Positions 63,601 through 64,000 of a DNA stretch of 64,000 nucleotides are shown here, piece after piece. The position numbers and the translations under genes were made by a program. Position 1 is the first letter of the stretch. Every line of letters starts with the position of its first letter. The notes below the pieces were generated by a model. That model worked only from the letters and a program-made list of their open reading frames with translations, was not told the DNA's origin and did no database searches. This DNA comes from Ascoidea asiatica (lineage: Eukaryota > Ascomycota > Saccharomycetes > Ascoideales > Ascoideaceae), in NCBI GenBank assembly GCA_001600695.1, contig BCKQ01000001.1, positions 1,268,722-1,332,721 of the forward strand. The letters run 5' to 3'.

Positions 63601-64000
63601 ATGTATAATCAAAATACTATTCCAAATTCAACAAATCCTATTGTTTCTAACATTACTGATAATCCTATCACTTCTTCTTCTACTACTACTAATACCAATA
63701 ATACTATTTTCAACATCAATATCAATGATTCGACAGGCGCTGAAACTTCTGAAATTGATAATGTTCAATCAAATAAAATAAATAATCCTTCTGATGTACC
63801 ACAAAATCAATCAAATAATAATAATGACCCAAACATCAATGAAACTTCTTCAAATCCCCCATCTTCAAATTCAAATTCAAATTCAAATTCAAACAGCCAA
63901 TCATCAAAAGTTAAAAGAAAATATAGTAAAAATGGTTGTAAAGAATGTAAAAGAAGAAAAATGAAATGTGATGAATGTAAACCTGAATGTTGGCAATGTA
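63601..64000 (+). CDS. Zn(II)2Cys6 transcription factor, 5' part only
   Basis: The gene begins at ATG 63601 and runs off the window after 133 codons. A Ser/Asn/Thr-rich N-terminus with SN repeats is followed by a basic stretch KVKRKYSKNG and the start of a Zn2Cys6 cluster: Cys113, Cys116, Cys123, Cys130 and Cys133, with spacing x2, x6, x6, x2, and an additional Cys126. KRKYSKNGCKECKRRKMKCDE and CWQC resemble the cluster of Lys14-type regulators, but other family members share such residues, so no symbol is given. The rest, including the regulatory domain, is outside the window. Confidence 0.85.
   Translation, partial: MYNQNTIPNSTNPIVSNITDNPITSSSTTTNTNNTIFNININDSTGAETSEIDNVQSNKINNPSDVPQNQSNNNNDPNINETSSNPPSSNSNSNSNSNSQSSKVKRKYSKNGCKECKRRKMKCDECKPECWQC

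Noticed and set aside
1..64000. CRISPR arrays
   Set aside because: No direct repeats with unique spacers of the right size were found, as expected for nuclear yeast DNA.

Overview
This window is nuclear DNA from a very AT-rich budding yeast (Saccharomycotina). The evidence is a set of recognisable single-copy yeast genes (SEC3, ADE2, SEC7, ARG82, SSO, ERG27, ERV2, TIF5, RRP9, YPP1, RPP2), short introns with GTATGT or GTAAGY donors, an intron-bearing tRNA-Ser(GCU), many Asn/Ser-rich inserts encoded by AAT repeats, and near-exclusive TTA for leucine. A CSN7-like PCI protein and a URC1-type GTP cyclohydrolase, neither of which is in Saccharomyces cerevisiae, suggest a lineage outside Saccharomyces. 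Species and genetic code cannot be settled from this window; CTG codons are too rare to decide Leu versus Ser.

Layout. 1-4300: a decayed retrotransposon gag on the minus strand, an array of about 118-bp tandem repeats containing N bases, then gene-free AT-rich DNA. 4.3-11.5 kb: SEC3 and ADE2 (plus). 11.6-16.3 kb: a CSN7-like PCI gene (minus), an Asn-rich unknown (plus) and a two-exon alcohol acetyltransferase-like gene (minus). 17.4-28.8 kb: SEC7 and a secreted class 3 lipase (plus), then a convergent yapsin-like aspartyl protease broken by one in-frame TGA, and ARG82 (both minus). 29.6-44.0 kb: a large charged unknown protein, URC1, tRNA-Ser(GCU) on the minus strand, an SSO t-SNARE, a small coiled-coil unknown, and RPP2, whose start codon is split by an intron. 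44.4-47.5 kb: a four-exon membrane microprotein, ERG27 and ERV2. 47.8-62.2 kb: TIF5, RRP9, YPP1 and a 1667-residue AT-hook/RRM-like protein, all minus. 63.6 kb to the end: the 5' part of a Zn2Cys6 transcription factor.

The genes are mostly independent housekeeping loci. Several share a theme: SEC3, SEC7, SSO and YPP1 act in secretion and the plasma membrane; RPP2, TIF5 and RRP9 act in translation and ribosome assembly; the lipase and protease are adjacent secreted hydrolases.

The most interesting signals are: (1) a TGGTCTC-type motif found at 13 places in 5' intergenic DNA; (2) the RPP2 start codon interrupted by an intron; (3) the single-TGA protease, which could be a pseudogene, a readthrough gene or a gene with an overlooked 102-nt intron; (4) a near-identical start-codon leader on the CSN7-like and acetyltransferase genes; (5) GC-rich islands in AT-rich promoter DNA; and (6) the AT-hook/RRM-like protein. 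No CRISPR array, rRNA or convincing new multi-gene system was found.
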